The translations under genes and the position numbers were made by a program. Positions 45,807 to 54,137 of a DNA stretch of 64,000 nt are shown here, one piece after another. Under the pieces are notes generated by a model, which was given only the letters and a program-made list of their open reading frames with translations, was not told the origin of the DNA and did not search any database. Position 1 is the first letter of the stretch. Every line of letters begins with the position of its first letter. The stretch is from Halovivax ruber XH-70. GTDB taxonomy: Archaea; Halobacteriota; Halobacteria; Halobacteriales; Natrialbaceae. The DNA is taken from positions 1,488,001-1,552,000 of the forward strand of contig NC_019964.1 of the NCBI RefSeq assembly GCF_000328525.1, written 5' to 3'.

Positions 45807-46171
45807 GGGGAGACGGTTTCATCGATGAATATGTGTGTCGTTCCCCCTTCGCTTACTTGCAACTGTTTTGGTTGGGATGAATACTCGTAATTGCCGGGAA
45901 TCGGTTCGCTGGTACCGAGCACGTATGTCTCCCCATTGATCGCACCGTCCACGACGCGTTGTTCCTCAGGAGCGAGATGCTCGTATTCTAGGACCGGCCC
46001 GGTGGTTATCTGCTGAACCTCTCCACGCTCTCCCTGTTGAAACTCGTACTGGAGCGCCGGGAAGAACAGAACTCCCGCAGCCACGAGAAAGAAAACGGCG
46101 AGCAAAAGCAATCCCCAGTAGAGGCGCTTTTGCTCGCCTTCTCTGGAGAATCGACAGTTCGAGCTATACAT
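45803..46171 (-). CDS. Membrane-anchored hypothetical protein
   Basis: 122 residues from ATG (MYSSNCRFSREGEQKRLYW). One membrane helix (GLLLLAVFFLVAAGVLFF), then an exterior domain of ~80 residues (LEYEHLAPEEQRVVDGAING, YVLGTSEPIPGNYEYSS) ending HIFIDETVSP. The pattern AP-E-QRVVD-A is shared with small haloarchaeal proteins of unknown function. A perfect 18-bp palindrome lies immediately upstream of the start, and the stop overlaps a GTG-started 35-residue membrane peptide. Confidence 0.65.
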   Translation of the reverse strand: MYSSNCRFSREGEQKRLYWGLLLLAVFFLVAAGVLFFPALQYEFQQGERGEVQQITTGPVLEYEHLAPEEQRVVDGAINGETYVLGTSEPIPGNYEYSSQPKQLQVSEGGTTHIFIDETVSP

Positions 46172-46178
46172 CAATGGT

Positions 46179-46196
46179 TTTACTCAATCGAGTAAA
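46179..46196. promoter_or_regulatory. 18-bp palindrome at the membrane-protein start
   Basis: tttactcaatcgagtaaa: 7-bp perfect arms around aatc, ending 8 bp before the ATG of the minus-strand gene at 46171. The position between promoter and start suits a repressor operator. Confidence 0.5.
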
Positions 46197-46502
46197 CATT
46201 TTCGGTTGGCCCCGTTGCAGAAATTGGTCCTAGTGGTCTGATCCGCCAATCTACTGTGCGGTGATATTGGCCGGTGACGTGGTATGTGATATTGCCAAGG
46301 AGTTGCCCGGGCAGACGCGTTCTGCAGCTGGATACGCCGTTCTATTATCCGTTGACACTACTAGTAGGTTCACGGCCAGTAGTGTTCCGGGCGACACTTC
46401 CTACACGTAGAGAGTGGAGTCGCGAGTGTGTACTGACCGGTTCCTTCGACATCGATCAGTGGGTGGATTCACGACGTGATACCGGTACGGACCCAGGATG
46501 AC
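46197..46502. other. ~300-bp gap, no gene seen
   Basis: Between the palindrome upstream of the membrane-protein gene and the end of the cupredoxin gene. It contains the right copy of the 14-bp repeat (46380-46393). Short frames lack acidic composition. ctactagtag-like self-complementary bases occur near 46358-46366. Confidence 0.4.
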
Positions 46503-47111
46503 CTACTCGACCGAGATTTCGCCGACCATCGTCGTCTGATGCGGTTGACACACGTACTGTGCCATCTCGTCGCTGGCTTCGAACTCCAGCCACTGGTCGT
46601 CGCCAGGTTCCGAGACGACCTCGGTAGAGAGATCGTTGATGACTTCGTCGTTCGAGTCTCGGATTTCGATGTTGTGGCCTGCGCCATCACCTTCGGACCA
46701 GCCGATCTCGTAGGTCTCGCCGCTCTGGAGTGTCAGCGGGGGATTCTCCTCGTCTGCGATCGAGTCAGGCGCGATACCGACCCAGGCCGTCGTTTGGCCA
46801 TTGAATTCGATCGACGTTCCCGGTTCGATGGCCCCGCTCGCACCCTCGCCGCCAGTGTCGCTCTCGTTCCCCTCGGACTCGTTTCCGGCCGTTTCGTTGC
46901 CGTCCGTTTCGTTTTCGCCTCCATCAGATTCGTTGTCTCCGCCGCCAACTGTTTCGTTCTCGTCAGTGCCGGTATCACCGTTCGTGCCATCGCCGTTTCC
47001 GTCGTCTTCGGGCCCACCACCGTCCGAACAACCGGCCAGCCAGGCGATCCCCATCGCCGCGCCGATTCGTTTGAGTGTTTTTCGTCGTGACGACGGTGTT
47101 CGTGAAACCAT
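46503..47111 (-). CDS. Cupredoxin-like lipoprotein (halocyanin family)
   Basis: 202 residues. A twin-arginine signal (SSRRKTLKRIGAAMG) with lipobox LAGC predicts Tat export and lipid anchoring. A ~65-residue Asp/Glu/Asn/Gly linker follows. The C-terminal cupredoxin domain has the type 1 copper ligands: His in GAGHNIEIRD, then Cys, His and Met in YVCQPHQTTMVGEI. It should carry electrons at the outer membrane face, partnering a respiratory or nitrogen-oxide reductase, though no such gene is adjacent. The linker is unusually acidic and repetitive (DGNGDGTNGDTG, NETDGNETAGNE). Confidence 0.85.
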   Translation of the reverse strand: MVSRTPSSRRKTLKRIGAAMGIAWLAGCSDGGGPEDDGNGDGTNGDTGTDENETVGGGDNESDGGENETDGNETAGNESEGNESDTGGEGASGAIEPGTSIEFNGQTTAWVGIAPDSIADEENPPLTLQSGETYEIGWSEGDGAGHNIEIRDSNDEVINDLSTEVVSEPGDDQWLEFEASDEMAQYVCQPHQTTMVGEISVE

Positions 47112-47297
47112 GCCCGTTTCTATTTCACCGGTCCAGATAATGCCCTACTCAGGCCACGATACCAGTTATTGGAAGACTGTATTCGACTGGGACCGTTCCG
47201 CTGGTCAATCACTGGTTTCGAGTACATTTCCGCTCACTCACATCGCGGTGTCTGCCAGAACCGTACCTTCTTACTGAGAGCGTGCATCGATCCAGGT

Positions 47298-47516
47298 ATG
47301 GACCGCGACGGGTTCGTCAAGACGGCCATACTGGCGTTCGGACTGGTCATCGCTAGTTTTTTCGTACGCGGATTCGGGCAACTGCTCGTCGGTCCCGACG
47401 TGGCCGATATCGCCCGGACACCGTTCTTGCTGGGAGGATTCTGTCTCGTTGTCTATCTGTTCGTTCGGGCGACGCTCGACTGGATCGGCCTCTGGTCGAT
47501 CGACGACCCACAGTGA
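47298..47516 (+). CDS. Small hypothetical membrane protein
   Basis: 72 residues: MDRDGFVKTAILAFGLVIAS, a second hydrophobic stretch PFLLGGFCLVVYLFVRATLD, ending WIGLWSIDDPQ. Two helices, with no family recognised. The stop is 44 bp before hisD on the same strand, so it may be cotranscribed. The start at 47298 avoids a Cys/Arg-rich upstream frame. Confidence 0.6.
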   Translation: MDRDGFVKTAILAFGLVIASFFVRGFGQLLVGPDVADIARTPFLLGGFCLVVYLFVRATLDWIGLWSIDDPQ

Positions 47517-47560
47517 GCGCAGAGAGAAACCGTTTTTCCCGCCCTCGCCGAAGCACCGGC

Positions 47561-48838
47561 ATGACCATCGACGTGCGGGAACTCGCCGATCTCGGGCCGA
47601 CGGACCGGGCGGCACTGTTCGAACGGGACGCTGGAATCGACGCCGTCCGCGCTGACGTCAAGTCGATCGTCGATCGGGTCCGGGAGGAAGGCGACGTCGC
47701 CGTCCGCTCGTTCACCGAGGAGTTCGACGACATCACCGTCGGGAACATCGAGTGTACCGACCAGTGTGAACGCGCCTGGGAGTCGCTTCCAGCCGACGTC
47801 ACAGACGCGATCCAGGAAGCGATCGAGAACGTCGAATCGTTTCACCGCGCGCAGGTACCGGCGGACTGGCGCGAGGCGTTCGACGACGGGCGCGAACTCG
47901 GCCGGCGGTTTCGACCGATCGATCGCGTCGGGGTCTACGTCCCCGGCGGCGCGGCCGCGTACCCCTCGAGCGCGATCATGGGCATCGTTCCGGCGGTCGT
48001 CGCCGGCGTCGATCACATCGCCGTCACGACGCCGCCCGCAGATGAACCGAACCCCGTCACGCTCGGGGCCATTTACGCGGCCGGTGCGGACGCGGTGTAC
48101 AGCGTCGGTGGCGCACAGGGAATCGCCGCTCTCGCGTACGGAACGGAGTCCGTCGATCGGGTGCAGAAGGTCGTCGGGCCGGGCAATCGCTGGGTGACGG
48201 CGGCGAAAGCAGCCGTGCGCGGTGACGTGGAAATCGACCTTCTGGCGGGACCGAGCGAGGTGCTGGTGCTGGCCGATGAGACCGCTGACCCGGAACTGAT
48301 CGCGAGTGAACTACTCGCCCAGGCCGAACACGACCCGAACGCGTCAGTCGTCGCGGTGACAGACGACGAAGAGACTGCAGCGGCCGTCACCGATGCCATC
48401 GACTCACAGCTCCCCGAGCGAAGCCGGTCCGACATCATCGAGGAAGCCCTCTCCAACGACGCCAGCGGGGTCCTGCTCGCCCGCTCGATGAGCGAGGCCA
48501 TCCTCTTCGCCGAATCCTACGCCCCCGAGCACCTGGCCATCCTCGCGGCCGACGACGAGGCGATCCTCGACCGCATCGATAGCGCCGGGAGCGTCTTCCT
48601 CGGTCCGTACACGCCCGTGGCCGCGGGTGACTACGCCAGCGGCACGAACCACGTTCTGCCGACCAGCGGCGGGGCACGGGTGACCGGTGGCCTCTCGGTC
48701 GACACCTTTCTCAGGGCGACCACCGTCCAGCGACTGTCTCGAGACGGCCTGGACGACCTCTCGAAGACGATCACCACGCTCGCGGAGGCCGAGGGGCTCG
48801 AGGCACACGCCGAAAGTGTCCGTCGTCGAACCGACTGA
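47561..48838 (+). CDS. hisD: Histidinol dehydrogenase
   Basis: 425 residues. RVGVYVPGGAAAYPSSAIMG, SVGGAQGIAALAYGTESV and KVVGPGNRWVTAAKAAV form the NAD site. The zinc and base residues lie in LAQAEHDPNA (His) and YASGTNHVLPTSG (Asp/His), with YAPEHLAI nearby. It oxidises histidinol to histidine in two NAD-dependent steps, the last reactions of histidine synthesis. It stands apart from other his genes, as is usual in haloarchaea. The start at MTIDVRELADLG was chosen. Confidence 0.96.
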   Translation: MTIDVRELADLGPTDRAALFERDAGIDAVRADVKSIVDRVREEGDVAVRSFTEEFDDITVGNIECTDQCERAWESLPADVTDAIQEAIENVESFHRAQVPADWREAFDDGRELGRRFRPIDRVGVYVPGGAAAYPSSAIMGIVPAVVAGVDHIAVTTPPADEPNPVTLGAIYAAGADAVYSVGGAQGIAALAYGTESVDRVQKVVGPGNRWVTAAKAAVRGDVEIDLLAGPSEVLVLADETADPELIASELLAQAEHDPNASVVAVTDDEETAAAVTDAIDSQLPERSRSDIIEEALSNDASGVLLARSMSEAILFAESYAPEHLAILAADDEAILDRIDSAGSVFLGPYTPVAAGDYASGTNHVLPTSGGARVTGGLSVDTFLRATTVQRLSRDGLDDLSKTITTLAEAEGLEAHAESVRRRTD

Positions 48839-49007
48839 GTCACCGGTCTGGTCTCGACCGACTCATTTTACTCTGCAACAGCGGTGAGCCCGTTGCATAC
48901 CGTTTTTCGGGGCACTTTGACGACCACCCTCAGAGTGTATGGATTTGACACGCTGGCGAACCACCGGAGGCGTCACTGTTAACATCGTTGCCGCTGTACC
49001 CCCATCC

Positions 49008-49376
49008 ATGAGTACCGAACCGGCCACGAGCGGGGAAGCCACGACCCGGATCGAGGTCACCGAGGAAGCGGCGTCGCAGGCGCTCGCACTGCTGGAAGAC
49101 GAGGGCCTGGATACCGACATCGCGGGGCTTCGACTGTTCGTCCAGCAGGGTGGCTGTGCGGGGCTGTCCTACGGGATGCGGTTCGACGACGAACCGGACG
49201 AGGACGACACTGTCTACGAGCACCACGCCCTTCGCGTGTTCGTCGATCCGGCGAGCATGAAGTACATCGAAGGGAGCGTCCTCGACTACGAGGACGGATT
49301 ACAGGCAGAAGGGTTCCACGTGGACAACCCGAACGTGGTCAGCGAGTGCGGTTGCGGCGAATCCTTCCGAACGTAG
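49008..49376 (+). CDS. Iron-sulfur cluster carrier, HesB/IscA family
   Basis: 122 residues. The A-type carrier signature is complete: Cys50 in VQQGGCAGLSYG and the C-terminal Cys-Gly-Cys in VSECGCGESF. It holds or passes Fe-S clusters to apo-enzymes in the cytosol. The acidic N-terminal ~12 residues precede the fold. The ATG was preferred over an upstream frame with poor composition. A 22-bp tandem array starts at its stop codon. Confidence 0.93.
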   Translation: MSTEPATSGEATTRIEVTEEAASQALALLEDEGLDTDIAGLRLFVQQGGCAGLSYGMRFDDEPDEDDTVYEHHALRVFVDPASMKYIEGSVLDYEDGLQAEGFHVDNPNVVSECGCGESFRT

Positions 49377-49463
49377 TTGGCCATCCTATTCTCCGTCGTT
49401 GGCAGTCCGCTTCTCCGTCGTTGACGGTCCTGTTCGCTATCGTTGGCAGTCCTATCCTCAATC
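49376..49463. repeat. Tandem array of four 22-bp units at the IscA-like stop
   Basis: Units start at 49376, 49398, 49420 and 49442, consensus gttggcagtcc-nttctccgtc, spacing exactly 22 bp. The first base of the array is the last base of the IscA-like TAG stop. The array fills the space before the convergent dodecin gene (stop at 49479). Confidence 0.85.
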
Positions 49464-49478
49464 GTACGGCCGGCGTCC

Positions 49479-49679
49479 TCACCCTTCGAGTTCGAACGCG
49501 ACGGTGACTTCGGCCTGGTACTGCCGGTCGTCGACTGACGCGACTTCGACACCGAGCTCGTCGACTTCGACCCACTGGACGTTCTGCAACGTCGATTCGG
49601 CGCGATCGATCGCGTCGTCGGTCGCCGCCTCGAAGCTCTCGTCGCTCGTTCCGATCAGGGTAATCTTCTTGAAAACCAT
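49479..49679 (-). CDS. Dodecin
   Basis: 66 residues: [19 protein letters not shown], ending [13 protein letters not shown], with the conserved Trp in [13 protein letters not shown]. Dodecins form hollow dodecamers that store riboflavin or flavin; the haloarchaeal proteins bind riboflavin and lumichrome. The start at 49679 gives the standard N-terminus. A further ATG lies ten codons upstream but is unlikely. It is convergent with the iron-sulfur carrier gene. Confidence 0.92.
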   Translation of the reverse strand: MVFKKITLIGTSDESFEAATDDAIDRAESTLQNVQWVEVDELGVEVASVDDRQYQAEVTVAFELEG

Positions 49680-49727
49680 TGCGTCTCGGACTACCAGCAC
49701 GAGCGACATAAATCCACACGACCGTTG

Positions 49728-50387
49728 TTAGTGCTCGAACCGACTGCGGAGCGCACTCACGACGTCCGACAGGTACACGCCGCCCCAGAGCGCGACGAGG
49801 AGGCCGCCGATCGAGTTGAAGACCAGATCGAGCATGGTGTCCTCGAGTCCGTACTGTGTGAGGACGGCCTCGATGCCGAATCGCTCGGCTGCCAGGGCGA
49901 TCGTGAATTCGAGAACCTCCCAGAGTACGCCGAACGCGAGGACGAACAGGAGGATGAACACGGAGATGAACCTATCCGGGAAGTGGATGCCCTCGGCGTG
50001 TTCGTGGAGCGCCCGGACCGTCGCGTAGCCGACCGCGGCGACGACCGAGGCCGAGAGGGCGTGCGTGAGGTGGTCCCACCACCAGGTCTGACTGTAGAAC
50101 GTCGCCGATCCGCCTGGTGGCCCGACCGTTCCGAGCGCGTGGAGGAAGACGGCCGAGGTGATCCACAACGTCAGGCGTGGATCCATGGGAATGTCGTAGT
50201 CCCGCCGCAGAATCGGCGGCAGTTGGGTGACGGCGATCGCAATTCCGGTGTTGATGAGAATGCCGACGTCACCGCGGTCGATACCGATGAAGAACATCCC
50301 AACGAGGGAGAGCTCCATCAGATAGGTGAGCTGGCGCTGTCGTCGCTGCGAGGTGAGCGCGTGGGGCAATTTACTCACGCCGATCAC
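49728..50387 (-). CDS. Membrane protein, DUF2238-like
   Basis: 219 residues, six hydrophobic helices. FYSQTWWWDHLTHALSASVVAAVG and FGVLWEVLEFTIALA match the W-x-D-H-L-x-H and W-E-x-x-E signatures of the YjdF/DUF2238 membrane family, whose acidic and His residues face the membrane interior. The GTG start overlaps the end of the upstream gene by 17 bp; a second GTG nine bases downstream is also possible. The role is unknown, and the shared motif suggests metal or lipid chemistry. Confidence 0.75.
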   Translation of the reverse strand: MIGVSKLPHALTSQRRQRQLTYLMELSLVGMFFIGIDRGDVGILINTGIAIAVTQLPPILRRDYDIPMDPRLTLWITSAVFLHALGTVGPPGGSATFYSQTWWWDHLTHALSASVVAAVGYATVRALHEHAEGIHFPDRFISVFILLFVLAFGVLWEVLEFTIALAAERFGIEAVLTQYGLEDTMLDLVFNSIGGLLVALWGGVYLSDVVSALRSRFEH

Positions 50388-50985
50388 CTGCTAGACGGGA
50401 CTCGTCCGCCGACCGGCCGTCGATGCGACCGAGTCGACGGAAGTACACCTCGAAGATCGCACCGGCGCCGAGTCCGGCACCGGTCGAGTAGACGAACTCC
50501 CACATCACCACGTCGTTATCGGCCGGAAACGGAACGCCGAGGAGACCCGCGAGCCACCACCGAAAGAGCGCCCAGAGCGCTGCGGCGGCCATCGTCGTGA
50601 TCGCGACGAAGACGATCGCGAATCCGGTCGTCATCTCGACGCTGGTGAACGCCTGCAGTTCCACGGCCAGGACGAGCGCGACGGCTGCGACCGACAGATA
50701 CGCGGTGAAGTGGCCAGTCGTTCGTGGACCCCCCAGTGCCAGTCCGAACATCGGCAACGCAGCCAGGAAGAGCACTTCCCAGGGAAGCATCACCCGCCAG
50801 GATCGAAAACTCACGGGCGGGATGACGGCGAGCACCAGCAACACGATGGCGAACGCGATCCAGAGCGGGCGGCCTGCCGCGAGGGCACCTCCCCCACCGA
50901 CGCCGATCGCTCCAACGACGAGCCACGAGACGATCGCGTTCTCGCGTCCGTCAGCGAGCAACCGATCGAGGCCGATCTGAGACAC
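50371..50985 (-). CDS. Membrane protein of unknown function, operon with the DUF2238-like gene
   Basis: 204 residues from a GTG start (SQIGLDRLLADGRENAIVSW), supported by a cctaaaaa element 23-30 nt upstream. Six hydrophobic helices, an interior V-M-W-E-F-V-Y-S-T-G-A-G-L segment and a basic/acidic tail. The sequence FEVYFRRLGRIDG near the end resembles the end of the DUF2238-like protein's helices, so the two may be related halves. They overlap and are cotranscribed. Confidence 0.65.
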   Translation of the reverse strand: MSQIGLDRLLADGRENAIVSWLVVGAIGVGGGGALAAGRPLWIAFAIVLLVLAVIPPVSFRSWRVMLPWEVLFLAALPMFGLALGGPRTTGHFTAYLSVAAVALVLAVELQAFTSVEMTTGFAIVFVAITTMAAAALWALFRWWLAGLLGVPFPADNDVVMWEFVYSTGAGLGAGAIFEVYFRRLGRIDGRSADESRLAGDRRE

Positions 50986-51038
50986 GGACTGACCTCTCTC
51001 CCGTTCGCCTAAAAACGTATTCCTCGGCGGGTCGTCCG

Positions 51039-52184
51039 TTAGCCGACCAACAGGTACCCGAGCGTGTAGGTGACCAGGGCGGCGGAAATTCCGGCAACTG
51101 CGGTGAGGACCCCAGCGAGCACGTCGTCGAACGTCGGCGATTCGAGGTTTGTCGACATGGGTGGGGACAGGCGACGGCGAATGAAGCCGAGTCGTGACGA
51201 GCCGCTTTCGCCGTCCAGTCCCCGCGGCCACCACCCGAACGGTCCCGAACGCGATCCACCGAGGCCGAGCGAGAACGGGATCGTCCGTATCGTGCCGACG
51301 AGAACCCCGACGCCGAGGATGGAGAAGACGAAGTGATAGGAGACGTCGAGCGTGGGCGGGGTGAGGAAGAGGACCGAGACGCCGTAGAGTGCGCCGACGC
51401 TCCCTCGTACGTCGATGGCTTCGAATGGATCACGGTCCGTCAGGAAGAAGACGGTGAGTATGGCGAACACGATGGCACCGAGTTCGACTGCGAACGCGGA
51501 CAGGAGGTGGAGCGTGGGGTCCGAAGAGACGATCACGCGTGCGTCGAAGAGCGTTCGATCGAGCGGGAACAGGAACGCGGGCGGATCACCGGTCAACAGG
51601 TCGCCCCACGGATGCGACCACAGCCCCCAGAGCGCGGCGATTCCGATCCAGGCAGGGGTGAGAGTCGTTTCACGCGTTGCGACGACGGTGACGAGCCCAC
51701 CCGCGACGAGGAAGACTGTCAGAACCATCGCGGTGAGCGGGCCTGCAGCGACTGCGAGGACAACGAGGCCGCCACCGAGGACGACTGCCGCTCCGAGGGC
51801 GACTCGTCGGGACGTTCCGCTGATGGCGGCGGCGAGGAATCCGAACGCTGGCGCCGCGATCGTCGCGACGAGAAGCGAGTGGGTAATCGAGCGGTGTGTC
51901 GCCCGACTGGCGTCCCAGAACGCGGTCGGTGCCGAAACTGATCCCTCGGCGGTGACCCAATGGGCCAGTCCGACGAACGCGTACGCCACGTCGACGTCGG
52001 GAACGGCGGCGAACGCGCCGGCGACGATGCCGAACGCGAGCGCCGACCGGACGCTCCAGCCACGCCAGTCGGCGAACAGGGCGGCGACGGCGAACGCGAA
52101 GAGGGCGTGTCCAACGAACACTGGATGGGACGTACGTAGTCGAACGAGATAAGCGATTCGTGAATTGGTGGTAGGGTATGTCAT
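51039..52184 (-). CDS. Metal-dependent membrane hydrolase (YdjM-like)
   Basis: 381 residues. PDVDVAYAFVG, ATHRSITHSLLVATI and WGLWSHPWGDLLTGD carry the D-x-D, H-R-x-x-x-H-S and S-H-x-x-x-D metal motifs of the YdjM (membrane-bound, LexA-regulated in bacteria) hydrolase family. About nine membrane helices, with a cytosolic acidic segment before the final helix. The substrate is unknown. It faces the aminotransferase gene across a region with a 27-bp tandem array. Confidence 0.82.
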   Translation of the reverse strand: MTYPTTNSRIAYLVRLRTSHPVFVGHALFAFAVAALFADWRGWSVRSALAFGIVAGAFAAVPDVDVAYAFVGLAHWVTAEGSVSAPTAFWDASRATHRSITHSLLVATIAAPAFGFLAAAISGTSRRVALGAAVVLGGGLVVLAVAAGPLTAMVLTVFLVAGGLVTVVATRETTLTPAWIGIAALWGLWSHPWGDLLTGDPPAFLFPLDRTLFDARVIVSSDPTLHLLSAFAVELGAIVFAILTVFFLTDRDPFEAIDVRGSVGALYGVSVLFLTPPTLDVSYHFVFSILGVGVLVGTIRTIPFSLGLGGSRSGPFGWWPRGLDGESGSSRLGFIRRRLSPPMSTNLESPTFDDVLAGVLTAVAGISAALVTYTLGYLLVG

Positions 52185-52236
52185 ACCTGCTTGTGGCCTC
52201 TCTCGTGCAGGTATTACTCGCGAGCAGAGTCCCTCG

Positions 52237-52317
52237 GGAGTACCCGTGGTCGGTGGTCCACTAGGAGTACTCGTGGTCGAGGTTCCAGCGGGAGTACCGG
52301 TGCCGACTCGCCGGGGT
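52237..52317. repeat. Tandem array of 27-bp units in a divergent promoter region
   Basis: Units start at 52237, 52264 and 52291 (ggagtacccgtggtcg, ggagtactcgtggtcg, ggagtaccggtgccga, then diverged tails). A weaker copy may precede at 52210. It lies between the divergent starts at 52184 and 52355, so it overlaps both promoters. Confidence 0.7.
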
Positions 52318-52354
52318 CGGTAGGCCTTTGGGCGTCCCCGCGGAGAATGTGCGC

Positions 52355-53560
52355 ATGGATCACCACTCCGCTGGCGAGGTCACTGCGCCTGCCGTTTCCG
52401 AACTCGATCCGCCGAATCGAACGCTGATGGGCCCGGGTCCGAGCGACGTGCATCCGCGCGTCCGACGGGCCATGAGTACGCCACTCGTCGGCCACCTCGA
52501 TCCGTCGTTCGTCGAGCTCATGGACGAGGTACAGGAACTCCTGCGGTACACTTTCCGCACGGAGAACGAGTGGACGATCCCCGTCTCAGGGACCGGTTCG
52601 GCCGCTATGGAGGCCGCTATCGGGAATCTGGTCGAACCCGGCGAGACGATGCTAGTGCCCACGAACGGCTACTTCGGCGGTCGGATGGCCGAGATGGCCA
52701 GACGGGCGGGCGGCGACGTCGTCGAGGTCGACGCGCCGTGGGGTGAACCGCTCGATCCGGCCGACGTCGAGTCGGCGCTGGCGGCACACGACCCCGACGT
52801 CTTCGGGTTCGTTCACGCGGAGACGAGCACTGGCGTGTTACAACCGGACGTGCCCGCACTCACCGACGCCGCGCACGACCACGACGCCCTCGTCGTCGCA
52901 GATACGGTCACCTCACTCGGGGGCGTCGAACTTCGGGTCGACGAGTGGGACATCGACGTCGCGTACGCCGGTCCGCAGAAGTGCCTCTCCTGCCCGCCGG
53001 GAGCGAGTCCGCTGACACTCTCCGACGAGGCGATGGAGAAGGTCCTCTCGCGTGAGGAGGCACCGCGATCGTGGTACCTCGATCTGTCGCTGCTCGAGGG
53101 GTACTGGGGCGACGAACGCGCCTACCACCACACGGCGCCGATCACCAACGTGTACGCGCTCCGCGAGGCACTTCGACTCGTCGCCGAAGAGGGGATCGAA
53201 TCGCGCTGGCGGCGACACGAACGCCTGGCCGGGGCGCTGAAGGCTGGCGTCGTGGGGATGGGCCTCGAGATGAACGCCCCCGACGACTACTGGTTGCCGA
53301 GCCTGAACGCCGTTCGCGTCCCCGACGGCGTCGACGACGGGGAGATTTGCCAGACGGTTCTCGACGACTACGACCTCGAGATCGCCGGCGGTCTCGGCGA
53401 CCTGGCCGGCGACATCTTCCGCATCGGCTGCATGGGTCACGCGGCGAGTCCAGCAAACGTCGTCCTCACGATCACGGCGCTCGGCGATGCTCTGGCCACC
53501 GCCGGCGCCGACGTCGATCCGGACGCTGGCATCGGGGCCGTGCGTGAGGCACTGCGATAG
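52355..53560 (+). CDS. Class V aminotransferase (alanine-glyoxylate / PucG-like)
   Basis: 401 residues. LMGPGPSDVHPRVRRAM starts the fold. The PLP Asp lies in VADTVTSLGG and the Schiff-base Lys in YAGPQKCLSCPPG. WYLDLSLLEGYW and HHTAPITNVYAL are the substrate-binding segments of the serine-pyruvate/alanine-glyoxylate branch. It transfers an amino group to glyoxylate or pyruvate. PucG (ureidoglycine) use is possible, but no purine catabolism genes are nearby. An acidic N-terminal extension of ~20 residues is halophile-typical. Confidence 0.9.
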   Translation: MDHHSAGEVTAPAVSELDPPNRTLMGPGPSDVHPRVRRAMSTPLVGHLDPSFVELMDEVQELLRYTFRTENEWTIPVSGTGSAAMEAAIGNLVEPGETMLVPTNGYFGGRMAEMARRAGGDVVEVDAPWGEPLDPADVESALAAHDPDVFGFVHAETSTGVLQPDVPALTDAAHDHDALVVADTVTSLGGVELRVDEWDIDVAYAGPQKCLSCPPGASPLTLSDEAMEKVLSREEAPRSWYLDLSLLEGYWGDERAYHHTAPITNVYALREALRLVAEEGIESRWRRHERLAGALKAGVVGMGLEMNAPDDYWLPSLNAVRVPDGVDDGEICQTVLDDYDLEIAGGLGDLAGDIFRIGCMGHAASPANVVLTITALGDALATAGADVDPDAGIGAVREALR

Positions 53561-53757
53561 TCGGTCGCTTCCAGCCGTGTGACGACGGCAGGAGCGTTCA
53601 CGATGCCGCTCACAGCTTTTCAATGGTTCACGAGCCCACAGTGGTCTCACTGAGAGGAGACATCACTCTTCATCACGCGCAGTCGATCTGCCCAGCAAAC
53701 CTATGATCTGAAACCGAGGCTGTGAGCGACGAACCGGTGGAGGCGATCGAACCGTGG

Positions 53758-54063
53758 TCAGGTCAGGACGGGTGGTGCCCGTTCGACCTGATACTCGTCG
53801 CCGTCGGCCACGATGATCGCCCACTCGTAGGCCGGCTGCCGACGTTCGAGGCGCCGTTCGAGGGCGTCGACATCCGCTGGTTCGGCGACGAAACAGCGAT
53901 ACTCCGCTGTATCGCCGTCATCTACCGTCTGTGTCGTACTCACGTGGACGACCTTCCACGCACGTTCTGCACGAAACTCGGGTCCGTCCCCGTCGACGAC
54001 GTACCCGAGGTCGGTGAAAATCGATCTGGCCTGTTCTGCGAGTGGCGTGGTACCAGAACCCAT
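53758..54063 (-). CDS. Hypothetical protein, DUF7116-like
   Basis: 101 residues: MGSGTTPLAEQARSIFTDLG, then AERAWKVVHVSTTQTVDDG and RCFVAEPADVDALERRLE, ending ERAPPVLT. A small alpha/beta protein with no catalytic motif; the pattern is shared by haloarchaeal proteins of unknown function. The start at 54063 is preferred over a frame that adds 32 non-acidic residues. A convergent or shadow frame on the opposite strand was rejected. Confidence 0.7.
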   Translation of the reverse strand: MGSGTTPLAEQARSIFTDLGYVVDGDGPEFRAERAWKVVHVSTTQTVDDGDTAEYRCFVAEPADVDALERRLERRQPAYEWAIIVADGDEYQVERAPPVLT

Positions 54064-54137
54064 TCCGGTTGGTCGTACGGGCGCAAGTGTGATAAGCGTT
54101 TGCACGGTAACGAATCGCAGTGTAAATTGCCGTGTGC

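Larger units (their letters stand above)
44041..46393. repeat. 14-bp direct repeat flanking the 44-46.4 kb stretch
   Basis: tagtgttccgggcg occurs at 44041-44054 and 46380-46393, same orientation. Between them lie the lipoprotein gene and the coupled membrane genes. At the right copy the sequence continues acact, making a short palindrome with agtgt. It may be target or terminal-repeat debris, or chance. Confidence 0.35.

Noticed and set aside
45382..45822. 146-codon minus-strand frame
   Set aside because: Cys- and Arg-rich, overlaps the supported small membrane gene and the end of the larger one, and matches no known domain.
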